Positions 61,984 through 64,000 of a DNA stretch of 64,000 nucleotides are shown in pieces (positions within the stretch are counted from its first letter, which is position 1; each line of letters begins with the position of its first letter). This DNA is from Methanolobus sp. (GTDB lineage: Archaea; Halobacteriota; Methanosarcinia; Methanosarcinales; Methanosarcinaceae). The DNA lies in the NCBI GenBank assembly GCA_029762595.1, contig JARVGJ010000001.1, forward strand, positions 1 to 64,000, written 5' to 3'. Below the pieces are notes generated by a model. The model saw nothing but the letters and a program-made list of their open reading frames with translations. It was not told where the DNA came from and made no database searches. A program made the position numbers and the translations under genes.

Positions 61984-62856
61984 TCAGTGCATCCCCTGCA
62001 TCTGCGAGATGACCTCTGACCACAGGGACCTGATTCTGTCTGAAAATTCATTTCCGCAATACTCCACAACAGCTTTCGAATTCATCATGGCATCAAGAGG
62101 AGAAATGTCATAAGGAAGCAATCCTACAACACTGACACCCCTGCTCTGACAATGAGCCATCATATCACAGGACATCTCTTCATTGATATCGTACTTGTTG
62201 ATGCATACAAGCGCGGGTATCCTGAAGTGCTCCACTAATAAGAGGACCCTTTCAAGATCGTGTAGTCCGGAAACAGTGGGTTCGGTGACGATCAGAACAA
62301 GGTCTGTCCCTGTTATTGCAGCGATTACAGCACATCCAGTCCCAGGAGGACCATCGATGATAATCAGATCCCTGTCATCCTCAGATGCAAGCTCATGTGC
62401 CCTTCTCTTCACATTAGACACAAGTTTTCCACTGGCCTCCTCACCGGCACTCAGCTTTGCATGCACCATCGGCCCAAAACGGGTATTTGAACAATAATAT
62501 TCACCTGCTTTTTTATCAGCCATGATGATTGCATTTTCAGGACAAACATATTTGCATACGGCACAGCCTTCACATTTGTATACATCGATATGCATATACT
62601 TATCTATTGCATCGAACCTGCAGAAGTTAGTACATTCACCACAAGCGGTACAAAGATCTTTATTGATAGTGGCAACCTTCAGACCATAAAAACCATATGT
62701 TTCAAAGGTTTTGGGATCCAGAATTAGATGAAGGTCTGCAGCATCAACATCACAATCAGCAATGACCGCATTTTCGGCAAGTGCAGCAAAAGAAGACGTG
62801 ATGGTAGTCTTACCGGTGCCACCTTTACCACTTATGACAGCAAGCTGTTTTACCAT
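61984..62856 (-). CDS. MinD-superfamily P-loop ATPase with inserted ferredoxin domain
   Basis: ISGKGGTGKTTITSSFA; CTACGECTNFC and CEGCAVCKYVCP. Confidence 0.93.
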   Translation of the reverse strand: MVKQLAVISGKGGTGKTTITSSFAALAENAVIADCDVDAADLHLILDPKTFETYGFYGLKVATINKDLCTACGECTNFCRFDAIDKYMHIDVYKCEGCAVCKYVCPENAIIMADKKAGEYYCSNTRFGPMVHAKLSAGEEASGKLVSNVKRRAHELASEDDRDLIIIDGPPGTGCAVIAAITGTDLVLIVTEPTVSGLHDLERVLLLVEHFRIPALVCINKYDINEEMSCDMMAHCQSRGVSVVGLLPYDISPLDAMMNSKAVVEYCGNEFSDRIRSLWSEVISQMQGMH

Positions 62857-63725
62857 CAGACACCTCCCCTGTAAGAGACGGACTTAGATATGTGCTTGTA
62901 AAGCTCCCGGAAATTCTCTTTCCAGATTGGCATCGCTTCAACAAAAGGAATGCCTTTTGAGTAAAGGACAGCTATATCCCTGTCAAAAGGTATCCTCATC
63001 AGGACAGGTATACTTTCTGTCCTGCAATAATCCTCTATCCGCCCATCTCCCAGGCCATTGCGATTTATAACGACACCAAATGGAATATTCATCTGCCTTA
63101 CAACTTCCACTGCAAGGACAAGATCATTCAAACCAAATGGAGTAGGTTCAGTCACAAGCACACAATAATCCATCCCTGCAACAGAAGCTATGACGGAACA
63201 AGCAGTCCCCGGAGGAGAGTCAATTATTGCAACTGTGCTTTCATCAATATGTGCTTGTAACTGCCTGATAACCGGTGAAGCCATAGGTTCACCGATATCA
63301 AGAGTACCCTGAAAAAGTTCAATGCTGCAATTCTCATTGGTGCCTTTTTCAATAAGCCCTATGGAACGTCTTTTTTCTATTATCGCTTTTTCAGGACATA
63401 TAAGAGTACAACCACCACAGCCGTGACAGAGTTTGGGAAAGAGCCTGATACTGCGGGGAAGTTTAGCTATCGCATTGTATTGACATAGATCTGCACATCT
63501 GCCACAAAGAGTACACTTCCCAGAATCCAGTTCCGGGACCATTATCTCAACGTCTTCCTGTTTTTCAAGGTCATACCCAAGAAAGAGATTGCAATTGGGT
63601 TCTTCCACATCACAATCAAGGATCTGTGCACTGCCAAGGGCAATGGCAAGATTTACGGCTACTGTCGTTTTTCCTGTACCGCCTTTGCCGCTTGCGACAG
63701 CTATTTTCATATTGAATACACCCAA
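62856..63725 (-). CDS. MinD-superfamily P-loop ATPase with inserted ferredoxin domain (paralog)
   Basis: ASGKGGTGKTTVAVNLA; CTLCGRCADLC and CHGCGGCTLICP. Confidence 0.93.
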   Translation of the reverse strand: MGVFNMKIAVASGKGGTGKTTVAVNLAIALGSAQILDCDVEEPNCNLFLGYDLEKQEDVEIMVPELDSGKCTLCGRCADLCQYNAIAKLPRSIRLFPKLCHGCGGCTLICPEKAIIEKRRSIGLIEKGTNENCSIELFQGTLDIGEPMASPVIRQLQAHIDESTVAIIDSPPGTACSVIASVAGMDYCVLVTEPTPFGLNDLVLAVEVVRQMNIPFGVVINRNGLGDGRIEDYCRTESIPVLMRIPFDRDIAVLYSKGIPFVEAMPIWKENFRELYKHISKSVSYRGGV

Positions 63726-63733
63726 AAGAACAT

Positions 63734-64000
63734 TTATTGGCAGTTACCATGATCATGTCCATGACCGTGATCATGTCCATGTCCACTGCATGAATTGTCC
63801 CTTGTTGCCTTTGAAAGCTTGCATTCTTCCCAGGCAGCGATTGCATCCTGGATAGTTCCAGTGGCACCTACAAAGACATCTATACCATACTGTTCGAACA
63901 TGGCAACTGCCTTAACTCCAAGACCGCCGCAAAGCATAATATCCACGCCTTCCTTTGCCATGATCTCCGGAGGCAGACCTGTGCCACCGTTGTGTTCACT
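63734..64000 (-). CDS. NifX/NafY-like dinitrogenase iron-molybdenum cofactor-binding family protein (truncated by window edge)
   Basis: Reverse frame stays open to the edge: SEHNGGTGLPPEIMAKEGVDIMLCGGLGVKAVAMFEQYGIDVFVGATGTIQDAIAAW; His-rich tail GHGHDHGHGHDHGNCQ. Confidence 0.88.
   Translation of the reverse strand, partial: SEHNGGTGLPPEIMAKEGVDIMLCGGLGVKAVAMFEQYGIDVFVGATGTIQDAIAAWEECKLSKATRDNSCSGHGHDHGHGHDHGNCQ

Overview
The window is chromosomal DNA from a methanogenic archaeon, most likely a member of the Methanosarcinaceae. Evidence: YcaO/TfuA McrA-modification genes, archaetidylserine lipid genes, an archaellum operon, a thermosome and archaeal replication proteins. It is densely packed housekeeping DNA with no prophage, CRISPR array or intact transposon. 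Main blocks: AglB; leuD/leuB-type genes; an archaellum operon arlCE-F-G-H-I-J with no archaellin in the window, next to response-regulator and KaiC/GvpD-like genes; alaS; surE; moaA; a CfbB/CbiA-type amidase; a PEF-CTERM surface protein; priL-pcn-tfs; archaeosortase A with archaetidylserine synthase/decarboxylase; mptD; hisC-argD; rtcB and archease; tRNA-Thr(UGU); the archaeal mevalonate module (UbiD-like plus AcnX large/small) with a B12-binding radical SAM gene; thermosome; orc1/cdc6; cysteine desulfurase; ycaO-tfuA; a Zn/Mn-type ABC uptake operon with a DtxR-like regulator; an MBL-rhodanese protein; and a MinD/ferredoxin ATPase pair with a NifX-like protein at the edge. The strongest unexplained signal is a free-standing, highly structured intergenic RNA candidate at about 33690-33830. 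It has a TATA box at the right spacing, a perfect 14-bp closing stem, two nested inner hairpins, a C-rich unpaired segment and a T-tract. That C-rich segment is perfectly complementary over 10 nt to the ribosome-binding region of a nearby membrane-protein gene. Other leads are MITE-like repeats ending in GGCTCTGTAGAAA, unannotated small ORFs (including a 47-aa ORF with a strong Shine-Dalgarno in front of the cysteine desulfurase), a 25-aa upstream ORF, a decayed gene fragment and several palindromic promoter elements. All calls come from reading the sequence; no database search was run.
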